Positions 1 through 7,680 of a stretch of DNA of 51,138 nucleotides are shown one piece after another. Position 1 is the stretch's first letter. Each line of letters starts with the position of its first letter. A program made the position numbers and the translations under genes. The notes beneath the pieces were generated by a model. The model was not told the DNA's origin, ran no database searches, and saw nothing but the letters and a program-made list of their open reading frames with translations. The stretch comes from Prolixibacter denitrificans (lineage in GTDB: Bacteria > Bacteroidota > Bacteroidia > Bacteroidales > Prolixibacteraceae), in contig NZ_PYGC01000016.1 in assembly GCF_003014495.1 (NCBI RefSeq), forward strand, positions 1 to 51,138, written 5' to 3'.

Positions 1-349
1 GTTTGAAGGACTGGATTTGTTCCTTCACCCCGGGCGATACTTGCGATTTGATGGTTTTTAAGTTGTAACGGGGCTTAATTGCGCCTGGATTCGGCATAGG
101 TTGCTTGTTATTTCTTTTTTTTAACCCCGAATAATCTACGTAGGCCATCCCTTTCAATGCCTCAAAAAAGGTATGTAAATCAAACTGCTCTTCCGGAACA
201 TACCAACATCCCATGGTTTGGCTCCAGCGGGCACCGGCTTCCCGCTTTACCCGGTCAATCAGCTGCTGGTCGTATTCAAACCGTAGGGTGACCACCATGT
301 TATCACGGTGTCGGGCTTTTTCAAGTACGATGGTCCGGTCTGTTGGCAT
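1..349 (-). CDS. Tyrosine recombinase/integrase, N-terminal part (runs off the left edge)
   Basis: Reading the minus strand from the ATG at 347-349 gives an open frame of 116 codons that continues past base 1. It starts MPTDRTIVLEKARHRD and then holds ARWSQTMGCWYVPEEQ and AYVDYSGLKK. As I recall the family, this is the N-terminal signature of the Bacteroidota tyrosine-type site-specific recombinases, in which a WSQT..CWY..PE module precedes the SAM-like core-binding domain. The catalytic R-H-R-Y domain lies outside the window, so activity cannot be judged. The start is fixed because an in-frame TGA lies seven codons upstream with no other ATG between. The ~340 bases upstream are AT-rich and lead into the 21-bp repeat array. 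Family call is from memory of the motif; moderately sure. Confidence 0.72.
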   Translation of the reverse strand, partial: MPTDRTIVLEKARHRDNMVVTLRFEYDQQLIDRVKREAGARWSQTMGCWYVPEEQFDLHTFFEALKGMAYVDYSGLKKRNNKQPMPNPGAIKPRYNLKTIKSQVSPGVKEQIQSFK

Positions 350-690
350 TTTGTTGGCTGTTATGGCTCATCAAGGTAATAAAAATCTTTCTGAAATTGG
401 TTTTCAGTTCCTTCATGAACCCCGTTTTTCTATTATCATAATTTTTCTTCGCATACCAGATCCATACGTTCACCACAGAAAAACGACCGTTCATCAAAAT
501 TTTTGGCATAAAACATATTTTTTGCTTAAGTTAAAAACTCATTCGTTGTCAGGACAGAAAAAAAGGAGACTTTAGCGGGCGTACAGAACAGTGGGGCAGG
601 AAGGGCGGAGGCTTTCTCTTTTTGTTCCCAAAACGGATTCAGAGCGTTCTTTAAACAGGCTCCTGGTATCCAAAATAGAAAACGGACCCC
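350..690. other. AT-rich intergenic stretch, nothing assignable
   Basis: This is AT-rich sequence between the integrase start and the repeat array. Short open frames exist on both strands (for example a 62-codon minus-strand frame at 321-509 overlapping the integrase start), but none has a recognisable product or convincing composition. It presumably carries the integrase promoter; I could not pick out a clear -33/-7 pair. Confidence 0.4.
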
Positions 691-868
691 GGTAGCAAAT
701 CAAGATCTGCGGATAGCAAACCAGGGGTGCCTGGTAGCAGAACATCGTCGCCCGGTAGCAAACCAGGGGTGCCTGGTAGCGGAGCGCCGTCGCCCGGTAG
801 CAAACCAGGGGCGTTCTGTAGCAAAATAGGGTAGTTCTGTAGCAACGCATCCCAAAAGTGTAGCAAGC
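691..868. repeat. Nine-unit 21-bp periodic repeat array (core GTAGCAA)
   Basis: The tetramer TAGC occurs at 693, 714, 735, 756, 777, 798, 819, 840 and 861, spaced exactly 21 bp each time. It is almost always preceded by G and followed by AA. The rest of each unit is degenerate; the central units share GGTAGCAAACCAGGGG and TGCCTGGTAGC. Because 21 is divisible by three, the minus strand stays open across the array and reads as a repetitive LLPG-type peptide, which I take to be an artefact. Spacing of two helical turns would put every core on one DNA face, as in iterons or protein-binding arrays. There are no unique spacers, so it is not CRISPR. Function unknown. Confidence 0.85.
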
Positions 869-906
869 CCCGAACCGTTCGATGGTAGTGCACTACGCTT
901 TGCGTC

Positions 907-959
907 TCTAATACGTCATACGTATCGAAAAGTATTAGATAACGGCCGGACACCCGGCC
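907..959 (+). promoter_or_regulatory. Two consecutive hairpins in the leader of the downstream gene
   Basis: TCTAATAC at 907-914 pairs with GTATTAGA at 932-939. GGCCGG at 944-949 pairs perfectly with CCGGCC at 954-959 across a four-base ACAC loop. Both lie between the 21-bp array and the ATG at 989, so they would be in the 5' leader if transcription starts in or before the array. No T-run follows either one, so they are not ordinary terminators. Role unknown. Confidence 0.45.
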
Positions 960-988
960 AACATGTTTAACTTCAAACAACTTAGTCT

Positions 989-1645
989 ATGTCCAGACCT
1001 AAATTATCAGAAGCGGAACTGCTGGAACGCAACCGCGTAGCGTTGGAAAACGCCGAACAACAACCCGAAATTGCATCAGCCATGTCCGAACTGGGCTACG
1101 ATGCCACCAAAATCGCCGAAGGTAAAACGCTGTTGGCAGAAAACCAACAAGCCTACAATTTCAACAAAACCGAGGACGATGAAACATCCGAAGCCTACAA
1201 CAGCTTTACAGCCAACTACGATGCCATAGACGAGATTTATCGGAAGCACCGCAAGAAAGCAAAAGTGATTTATCGTAAAGACCCGCTGATGCTCGCTAAA
1301 CTGAACATCGATGGCTCAATACCCCGAAGCTACGCCAAATGGCTCGAAACAGTGCAAAAATTCTACACGGAAGCTATTGCCGATACGGCTATCCAGGAAA
1401 AATTGGCAAGCTTGAAAATTAGTCTGGAGGAGCTGAATTCCACCCAGGCACAAATTGGAGAATTAAAAACCGCGCGGGCCAACTACCGCCGCGAAGTCGG
1501 AGAGTCGCAGGAAGCTACCAAAAAGAAAGATGCCGCATTTGCTAAAATAGACGATTGGATGTCGGAGTTCTATGCCGTCGCTCGCATCGCCCTTGAAGAC
1601 CAGCCTCAGCTGCTCGAAGCTCTTGGTAAAGTAGTCAAAAGCTAG
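989..1645 (+). CDS. Hypothetical alpha-helical protein, 218 aa
   Basis: I do not recognise a named family. The product is charged (rich in A, E, K, Q), lacks a signal peptide, membrane segments and cysteines, and reads as a nearly all-helical cytoplasmic protein. Residues ~145-185 look coiled-coil-like (LEELNSTQAQIGELKTARAN followed by a KKK-rich stretch). A KHRKKAKVIYRKD patch near residues 85-97 is strongly basic. The ATG at 989 follows two hairpins and the 21-bp array, and a strong terminator starts 11 bases after the stop, so it is a single-gene unit. An integrase fragment on one side and low-complexity DNA on the other suggest accessory DNA. A structural or nucleic-acid-binding role is possible but unsupported. 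Confidence 0.75.
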   Translation: MSRPKLSEAELLERNRVALENAEQQPEIASAMSELGYDATKIAEGKTLLAENQQAYNFNKTEDDETSEAYNSFTANYDAIDEIYRKHRKKAKVIYRKDPLMLAKLNIDGSIPRSYAKWLETVQKFYTEAIADTAIQEKLASLKISLEELNSTQAQIGELKTARANYRREVGESQEATKKKDAAFAKIDDWMSEFYAVARIALEDQPQLLEALGKVVKS

Positions 1646-1655
1646 TAGCACAAAA

Positions 1656-1690
1656 AAAGGATGGTATCCATTTCGGATGCCATCCTTTCT
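1656..1690 (+). terminator. Rho-independent terminator-type hairpin
   Basis: A 14-bp stem runs from 1656-1669 to 1675-1688 with one G-T wobble and a five-base ATTTC loop. An A-run precedes it and a CTTTCT tract follows. It starts 11 bases after the stop of the 218-aa gene and ends its transcription unit. The flanking A/T tracts would let it work in both directions. Confidence 0.8.
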
Positions 1691-1734
1691 ATTCATCGTT
1701 ATCTTGTTCTATTTACTGTTTTGTCTTCGCTTTC

Positions 1735-1914
1735 GCCTGAGCCTTTGCCTTCTCCTTCGCTTCCCTGTTTTCCCCATCTCATCTTCTCCCACTCTCCCTT
1801 TCTCCTTCGCTTCCCTGTTTTCCCCATCTCATCTTCTCCCACTCTCCCTTTCTCCCTTTCTCCTTTTCTTTTGCCTAAGCCTAAGCCTAAGCCTAAGCCT
1901 GAGCCTGAGCCTTT
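1735..1914. repeat. Low-complexity patch: 50-bp tandem duplication plus GCCTAA hexamers
   Basis: Bases 1751-1800 are repeated exactly at 1801-1850. Downstream, GCCTAA occurs four times in tandem (1873-1896), then GCCTGA twice (1897-1908). The 18-mer GCCTGAGCCTTTGCCTTC occurs at both 1735 and 1903, bracketing the whole patch. The plus strand is almost pure pyrimidine over much of it. It lies just beyond the 3' end of the aldo/keto reductase gene. It looks like slippage-generated DNA; its length probably varies between strains. No coding function is proposed. Confidence 0.85.
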
Positions 1915-1926
1915 GCCTTCACCAAC

Positions 1927-2916
1927 TCACCACTTCTCGTTGGCAATGTCGGGCCAGATGTGTTGCTCATAAATTTGTCGGATGCCGTCCATCTGCTCTG
2001 CGGATAGTTCCGGCAATTCCGATGCCTGTACGTTGGAAAGCACCTGCTCCGGCCTCGAGGCACCGGGGATGACACAGCTCACCTCTTTGAACATTAGTAT
2101 CCATCGGAGGGCCATGGCTGCCAGGTTGGTCTGTTCCGGGAAGAGTCTTTTGATTTCTTCCACTGCTTCCAGTCCTTTCATATAATCCACTCCCGAGAAG
2201 GTTTCGCCCTTGTCAAACGCTTCACCGTTCCGGTTGAAGGTACGGTGGTCGTCTTTTCCAAAGGTGGTATCGGGGGTGAACTTCCCGGTCAGGAGTCCGC
2301 TGGCCAGCGGCACACGCGCCAGTATCCCGATGTTCTTTTTCGCTGCTTCCGCGAAGAAATCTTCAGCAGGACGCTGCCTCAGCATGTTGAAGATAATCTG
2401 CACCGTGGTCACATTCTCATATTCCAGGGCTTTCAACGCTTCATCAATCCGTTCCACGCTCACGCCCAGGTTCCTGATTTTTCCCTCTTTCTTCAGGGTA
2501 TCGAATAGCTCGAAAATCTCAGGACGGTAGTACGTTTCGGTAGGCGGGCAGTGCAGTTGGATCAGGTCCAGCGTCTCCAGCTCCATCCGTTTCAGGCTGT
2601 CTTCCACAAACCGGCGAAGTCCCTCTGTCGTGTACGATGCATCCACATGGGGCGAAAACTGACGGCCGCACTTGGTAGCCACATAAATCCGTTCGCTGCG
2701 GGAGCGCACCAGGCGGCCCACCGCTTTTTCGCTCTCACCGTCGTTGTACACATCCGCGGTATCGATAAAGTTCACGCCGTTATCGACCGCCGAATTCAAT
2801 ATGACACCGGCATTCGGGTGACTGAACGGGCTGCCCCATTTGCCGCCCACCTGCCAGGTTCCCAATCCCACTTCCGAAATTTCAAAGCCTGTCTTTCCCA
2901 GTATTCGTTTCTTCAT
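1927..2916 (-). CDS. Aldo/keto reductase, 329 aa
   Basis: NAD(P)H-dependent aldo/keto reductase, a TIM barrel acting on an unidentified carbonyl or aldose in the cytoplasm. The N-terminus has the family start (LGKTGFEISEVGLGTW). The expected catalytic tetrad can be read: Asp52 and Tyr57 in IDTADVYNDG, Lys82 in VATKCG and His122 in IQLHCPP. Length is normal and there is no signal peptide. It is the last gene of the minus-strand xylan/glucuronate arm, 148 bp after GH127, a gap that holds an apparent gene remnant. It may therefore be a separate unit. Substrate cannot be inferred; reduction of a pentose or uronate derivative would fit the context. Confidence 0.9.
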   Translation of the reverse strand: MKKRILGKTGFEISEVGLGTWQVGGKWGSPFSHPNAGVILNSAVDNGVNFIDTADVYNDGESEKAVGRLVRSRSERIYVATKCGRQFSPHVDASYTTEGLRRFVEDSLKRMELETLDLIQLHCPPTETYYRPEIFELFDTLKKEGKIRNLGVSVERIDEALKALEYENVTTVQIIFNMLRQRPAEDFFAEAAKKNIGILARVPLASGLLTGKFTPDTTFGKDDHRTFNRNGEAFDKGETFSGVDYMKGLEAVEEIKRLFPEQTNLAAMALRWILMFKEVSCVIPGASRPEQVLSNVQASELPELSAEQMDGIRQIYEQHIWPDIANEKW

Positions 2917-2949
2917 TTCTCTTGGTATTTAGTTGATTTCGTTCCGCTT

Positions 2950-3064
2950 TTATCGGGCAAACTGTACCCAATCCACTTCAACAGGCGTACCCGACAGTTG
3001 TTCGACGGCCAGGTTATGAACGACGCCTGCTGAAAGGGAAAAGGGGCACAGCGATGAAAATGCA
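2950..3064 (-). pseudogene. Possible C-terminal remnant of an unidentified protein
   Basis: Between GH127 and the aldo/keto reductase the minus strand has a stop-free frame ending at TAA (2950-2952). Its last part reads GVVHNLAVEQLSGTPVEVDW then VQFAR, which looks like the end of a carbohydrate-binding-type beta-sandwich rather than random DNA. It has no start codon and is out of frame with GH127, whose stop is at 3065. The most economical reading is the 3' end of a gene whose body was lost, but about 38 codons is short and chance cannot be excluded. Confidence 0.3.
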
Positions 3065-5473
3065 TTACGGCGTATCCGGTCCGGCTTCCTTCCTCGCCAG
3101 GCGGATGTAGTAAACACCTCCGGCGGTACTGTGCGGAAGCGATTGAAACTTCACCCGGACGTGTGTTTTTCCTTCAAGCATCGAATTGGGAATCGGGTAT
3201 GTTACTTCCTGGAATTTTTTTTGATTCCACTTCCCGGTGTTATCCTCCGATACCAATTTCTGGTTGTCGATGTAGATATCGAACTTCCGGTTTCCCTGTT
3301 CGTCGCCCCAGTAACGGACGATTAAACTAAGGTTGGTAGCCGAATCGGTGGCCATTTGGTAGCTGAAATAGCCACCGTTGCGGGCGTCCCGCCAAAAATC
3401 GTCCCGGTTGTTTCCTGAAAAGGAGTTGGAATCCTGCATGGCGTGATCCACTTCGGGTTGTTGCTCTCCGGGAGCCACAAAATCGATTGTCCGCTTATCC
3501 AGTGCCATCCGCTTTTTCTCCAGCGTCGACAGTGAGTCGAGATACGAATGATACTGTTTAGGTGTCAGCGTCATCCAGTACATCATGTACCGGGCGTCGT
3601 GTATCAGGAAGAACGGTTCCAGCTCCACCTTTATCGGGTTGATCAATTTCCACTTCGGTGCCGTAAAGAACAGCGGCTTGTTTTTCTCGGGTACCAGCTC
3701 CTCCGGAATTTTCGACTTGTCCTTCGAAATGATGATGGGCGCGGTGTTTAACGGGAATTTTTTCCCGCTGGGAATATGCCCCCACCGGCTGTCGTCGGCA
3801 ATCAGTCCTTTCAAGTCCTGCGTACCCGTTTTGGCTCCCAGTACAATGGGCCCGTGCAACAAAGCGATGTAATTCGGCACATTGGGCAGCTGCTCATAGG
3901 TATTGTGCATGGGCAACTGAATCGTAACGGTGTCGCCGGCCTTCCACAAACGGTCAACCGCGATATACGATGCCGGATGAGCCTTGTAGGGAACATTCTT
4001 CCCGTTGACGGTTATTTTCAAGGCTCCGTCTTTTACCCATGACGGGTAACGGACCATTAAGGCGAAATGCGCAGAGCCTTTCTCGACAATCAATTTGGTT
4101 TGCGGCTCATACGGGAATTTAGTCTCTTGCTTAATTTTCATTCCCCTCTTTTCCCAATTCAGTTCCGAAGCAATGAAGAGATTCAGATACAGTGAATCGC
4201 CCTGGTGGGTATAGATAAACTCGTTGTATTTACTGTGGTTTTCCATACCGCTGCCCACACAGCACCACATGGCTTCGTTTGGCGCCGAGTAGACCCGGTA
4301 ACTGCGCGGCCGCACAGGAGTGAAATACACGTATCCTCCGGTCTCCGGATTTTGAGTCGACAGAATATGGTTGAATACCGTCCGTTCGTAGTAGTCGACA
4401 TATTTCTCCTTCGGGTGTACCCGGAACAGATCTTCCGTCAACTTCAGCATGTTGTAGGAATTGCAGGTTTCCGGGCCTTCCACATCATTCACATAATCGG
4501 TGCACGACGAAGCGCTTGGAAAGAATTCTCTCCGGCTGTTTCCTCCGAATGCCAGCGTCCGGTTTTGTGTTACGGTTTGCCAAAAGAACCGGCCGGCTTC
4601 CACATATTTCTTGTCATGCGACAATTCACCGATTCGTTGAAAACCGATGGCTTTGGGAATTTGTGTATTGGCATGTTTGTTATCGAGGTTGTCACTGTCT
4701 TTCGACATCGGGTCCAGCAGCATACGGTGTGAAAACCGTTTGGCAGCTACCAGGTATTTCTTGTCGCCGGTCATTTGGTAAGCATCGGCAAACATTTCAT
4801 TCATCCCTCCGTGTTCGGTGTCCAGCATCGATTGAATCTGGGCATCTGTCAGGCGGGAAGTGATATTGATTCCCCAATCGCAAAATTTGAGGAACATGTT
4901 TTTGGCTTCCTGGTTACCGGCATACAACCAGGCATCTCTTAAGCCTGCATACATTTTATGCACGTTGTACCACGGAACCCAGGCTTTATGATAGGCCTTA
5001 AAATCTCCGTTCTTCAGGGTACTCCAAACTTCTTTGCTGTTGGGAACGCCGCCCACATAACCTTTGCCCCATCCCGGGTGGTTGACGGTGTTGGCATCCT
5101 GGCATTTCTTCAACTCCGAAATCATGTATTCCAACCGTTGCTTACAGGCCGCATTACCGGTCGCAGCGGTGTTGATCGCCATGGCCGATAAGTAATGCCC
5201 ACCGATATGTCCGTCGAGGCCGGCCCAGTTGGTATAGCTGGGAGCTTTGGGTTTCAGTCCGGCTTCTTTGCGGTAAGGCGCCAGTAAGCGATCGACATTA
5301 TACTTCAGCAACGTCTGTATATTCAGGTCGCGGGCATGTTTAAACGGCCCGTCCAGTAGTTTTACGTCTTTCAGCGGAAATTCGTTGTGATACAGCTTAT
5401 CCTGGGCCTGCGTGTGACCAGCCATAAAAAAGAGACCGATAAGCAAACACCAAAACGGATATTTTATTCTCAT
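3065..5473 (-). CDS. GH127 beta-L-arabinofuranosidase-type glycosidase, 802 aa
   Basis: Retaining GH127 enzyme expected to release L-arabinofuranose from plant polysaccharide fragments. A Sec signal peptide (residues 1-23, ending HTQAQ) sends it to the periplasm. The GH127 barrel carries the family's unusual Cys active site: Glu335-x-Cys337 in ETCNSYN and Cys404-Cys405 in MWCCVGSGMENHSKY, matching the Zn-binding Glu/Cys set known in HypBA1. After about residue 630 there is an extra C-terminal beta-sandwich region of the kind commonly fused to these enzymes, with YWGDEQGNRKFDIYIDN. It lies 103 bp downstream of GH67, in the same direction. In this locus it would remove arabinose side groups from arabinoxylan fragments. 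Exact linkage specificity is not known. Confidence 0.9.
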   Translation of the reverse strand: MRIKYPFWCLLIGLFFMAGHTQAQDKLYHNEFPLKDVKLLDGPFKHARDLNIQTLLKYNVDRLLAPYRKEAGLKPKAPSYTNWAGLDGHIGGHYLSAMAINTAATGNAACKQRLEYMISELKKCQDANTVNHPGWGKGYVGGVPNSKEVWSTLKNGDFKAYHKAWVPWYNVHKMYAGLRDAWLYAGNQEAKNMFLKFCDWGINITSRLTDAQIQSMLDTEHGGMNEMFADAYQMTGDKKYLVAAKRFSHRMLLDPMSKDSDNLDNKHANTQIPKAIGFQRIGELSHDKKYVEAGRFFWQTVTQNRTLAFGGNSRREFFPSASSCTDYVNDVEGPETCNSYNMLKLTEDLFRVHPKEKYVDYYERTVFNHILSTQNPETGGYVYFTPVRPRSYRVYSAPNEAMWCCVGSGMENHSKYNEFIYTHQGDSLYLNLFIASELNWEKRGMKIKQETKFPYEPQTKLIVEKGSAHFALMVRYPSWVKDGALKITVNGKNVPYKAHPASYIAVDRLWKAGDTVTIQLPMHNTYEQLPNVPNYIALLHGPIVLGAKTGTQDLKGLIADDSRWGHIPSGKKFPLNTAPIIISKDKSKIPEELVPEKNKPLFFTAPKWKLINPIKVELEPFFLIHDARYMMYWMTLTPKQYHSYLDSLSTLEKKRMALDKRTIDFVAPGEQQPEVDHAMQDSNSFSGNNRDDFWRDARNGGYFSYQMATDSATNLSLIVRYWGDEQGNRKFDIYIDNQKLVSEDNTGKWNQKKFQEVTYPIPNSMLEGKTHVRVKFQSLPHSTAGGVYYIRLARKEAGPDTP

Positions 5474-5576
5474 GATACGTTACTTGGTTTTAATTCTTTC
5501 GATAATAATTCCTAACCTGCCCAATATATTATATCCTCGGATAGGATTCAATTTCAGAGCCGTTTTCACGTGAAAT

Positions 5577-7643
5577 TTATCTTATTCTTTTCATATCGTT
5601 TTCGATTAAATCCTTCAGGTTGTGTACCGGCCGTTCGATGTTATACGGAATCGGCATGCGGCTGAACTGCTGGAAGTACAGCAGGCAGGCATCTTTCCAC
5701 ACCTGGGCATTGATGCACTGTTTCCGGAGTTTCTTTTGCACCACGCTAAACCGTTCTTTATCGACGTATGGTTTTGCTTTGTCCCACGTTTTCTGAAAAC
5801 TACGCACCTGGTCCAAACCTTCCTGGTAATGATAGCACAGGTCGTCCCAAAGGGTCAACCCGCTTTGGGTTTGATAATTCCACGGAAGGTGATGAAACCA
5901 CAGCAGGTAGATTTCGGGACAGGTATTCACATCATTGAATAGCGAACGAAGCGGTTCGTGGTACTGACTAACGGCATTGCTACCGTTTTCGGTCCGGTCG
6001 AACCCGATACCCAGTGTATCGGCCTGGTGATAGTAAGGAGGGGTCCAGTCTTTGCGAACACCTTTCGGCGCCCACCAGGGACCGGGGCCGTAGTGATTTT
6101 CCGGCGCGAATATATGATGCAGTCCCAGCGGCATCATGTAGTTAACGGCCGCTTCACGACTCTCCAGCATCATCCGTTTCACCGGTTTCAGGAAATTGAT
6201 GTTCCAGACAATGGGAAGAACGGTCGAATGGGTCCGGTCTTCGGCAGGAGTTGGTTTAAAGGTGAGTTTGACCCACTCATCAGCAATCTGGTCGCTGGAT
6301 AATTGGTTGTTCCAGGCCAGACGGCCGAAAGCGTACCAGTTGGCCTGGGCAAACGGGTGTCCGCACCAGTTGGTGTCCAGCCCGACGTTGGCTACCCCCG
6401 CAATGGCTGTGTGTGTTTGCTGGAAAATGCTGCCGTCCGTGCAGCGGGCAACTGTGCTTCCTTTGCCTTCCTGGTACGTATCGCTTTTCAGGAACTCTTC
6501 CCACATCGGGGCTAAAAACACCAGGTGAACAGCTTGTCCCAGGTACTCCTGTGTTACTTGCAGTTCCGGCATCACCGGAGTCTTTTTCATGGCTCCGAAT
6601 AGCGGGCTGAAAGGCTCGCGCGGCTGGAAGTCGACGGGACCGTTCTTTACCTGGACAATCACATTGTCATGAAATTTCCCATCGAGCGGCATGAATTCAT
6701 CGTAGGCCTGTTTGGCCCGGTCTTCGTCGTTGGCGCTGTATACAAAAGCCCTCCACATAACGATACCTCCATAAGGTTTCACGGCATCGGCAATGGTATT
6801 GGCCCCGTCGGCATGCGTGCGGCCGAAGTTCTGCGGACCAGGTTGTCCTTCACTGTTGGCCTTTACCAGGAAGCCGCCAAAATCGGGAATCAGCTTGTAA
6901 ATCTCTTTGGCTTTGTTTTTCCACCATTCTTTCACCTGCGGGTCGAGCGGGTCGGAAGTCTTTAATCCGCCTATCACCGAAGGGGAAGCGAAATTCACCG
7001 AAAGGTAAGTCTTAATACCATAAGGACGCAGGACTTCGGCAATCGCCCGCACTCTTTTCAGGTATTCGGTTGTCAAAACCAGCGGCGAAGCATTGACATT
7101 ATCGAGAACAGCGCCGTTAATGCCAATCGAAGCATCGGCACGGGCGTATTCCTGCCACAGCTTTTTATCTTTCTCGGTTACTGCAAGTGAATCTTTGCCG
7201 TGCCAGAAAATGGAACGGCCGGCATAACCCCGTTCGATGGTGCCATCCAGGTTGTCCCAGTGATCGAGAATACGCCGTTCGTACGACGGATTCTCTACCT
7301 GTTCGGTGATGGGCTCTCCGGTTTGCTGACGACGCAACAGGTCGTAAACGCCGTATAATAAACCTAAGTCGGTGTTCGCCTCGATGCCGCCGGGACTAAG
7401 GCGGTAACCATCGCCTTTGATTAGTTTATCGTGCTTCTTTTTCAGCACAAATGTTGCATTGGCTTTGCCCTGCCAGCCTTGATGCAATTCCTGTTTGGCG
7501 ATTTCGAGAGTAGGGGATTTTCCGGAGCAAACAACGTTGACCGGAGCTGTATGTTTGGCGCGCAGCCAAAGGTCGTGCCCATTCTCGGCATTGAGCGTAA
7601 GAGCGGCAAAAAGGAAAATGAGAAGCGTGAATGTGACTTTCAT
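5577..7643 (-). CDS. GH67 alpha-glucuronidase, 688 aa
   Basis: Inverting alpha-glucuronidase that removes (4-O-methyl)-glucuronic acid from the non-reducing terminal xylose of short aldouronic acids. A signal peptide (MKVTFTLLIFLFAALTLNAE) points to the periplasm. Catalytic residues can be placed by motif: Glu265 in KANSEGQPGP, Asp338 in NGPVDFQPREP and Glu366 in PELQVTQEY. The spacings of 73 and 28 residues equal those of the Glu292/Asp365/Glu393 triad I recall from Cellvibrio GlcA67A. It lies between GH8 and GH127. Because GH67 enzymes act only on oligosaccharides, it complements the GH115 at 36561, which can act on polymer. Glucuronate released here would feed the uxuA branch. Confidence 0.95.
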   Translation of the reverse strand: MKVTFTLLIFLFAALTLNAENGHDLWLRAKHTAPVNVVCSGKSPTLEIAKQELHQGWQGKANATFVLKKKHDKLIKGDGYRLSPGGIEANTDLGLLYGVYDLLRRQQTGEPITEQVENPSYERRILDHWDNLDGTIERGYAGRSIFWHGKDSLAVTEKDKKLWQEYARADASIGINGAVLDNVNASPLVLTTEYLKRVRAIAEVLRPYGIKTYLSVNFASPSVIGGLKTSDPLDPQVKEWWKNKAKEIYKLIPDFGGFLVKANSEGQPGPQNFGRTHADGANTIADAVKPYGGIVMWRAFVYSANDEDRAKQAYDEFMPLDGKFHDNVIVQVKNGPVDFQPREPFSPLFGAMKKTPVMPELQVTQEYLGQAVHLVFLAPMWEEFLKSDTYQEGKGSTVARCTDGSIFQQTHTAIAGVANVGLDTNWCGHPFAQANWYAFGRLAWNNQLSSDQIADEWVKLTFKPTPAEDRTHSTVLPIVWNINFLKPVKRMMLESREAAVNYMMPLGLHHIFAPENHYGPGPWWAPKGVRKDWTPPYYHQADTLGIGFDRTENGSNAVSQYHEPLRSLFNDVNTCPEIYLLWFHHLPWNYQTQSGLTLWDDLCYHYQEGLDQVRSFQKTWDKAKPYVDKERFSVVQKKLRKQCINAQVWKDACLLYFQQFSRMPIPYNIERPVHNLKDLIENDMKRIR

Positions 7644-7680
7644 ATCTTGGATTCTGATTTTCGTTAATGTGTAAGAGTGT

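Noticed and set aside
321-509. 62-codon minus-strand ORF upstream of the integrase
   Set aside because: Overlaps the integrase start in another frame, lies in AT-rich sequence and has no recognisable product.
691-868. CRISPR array
   Set aside because: Units are contiguous degenerate 21-mers with no unique spacers, and no cas genes are nearby.
651-980. Repetitive minus-strand reading frame of ~109 codons with LLPG-type repeats
   Set aside because: It stays open only because the 21-bp repeat is a multiple of three. Two overlapping frames (572-850 and 651-980) are open for the same reason, and neither looks like a real protein.
5564-5575. Perfect 12-bp palindrome TTTCACGTGAAA after the GH67 stop
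   Set aside because: Too short and isolated to call an operator or terminator; no second copy or T-run.
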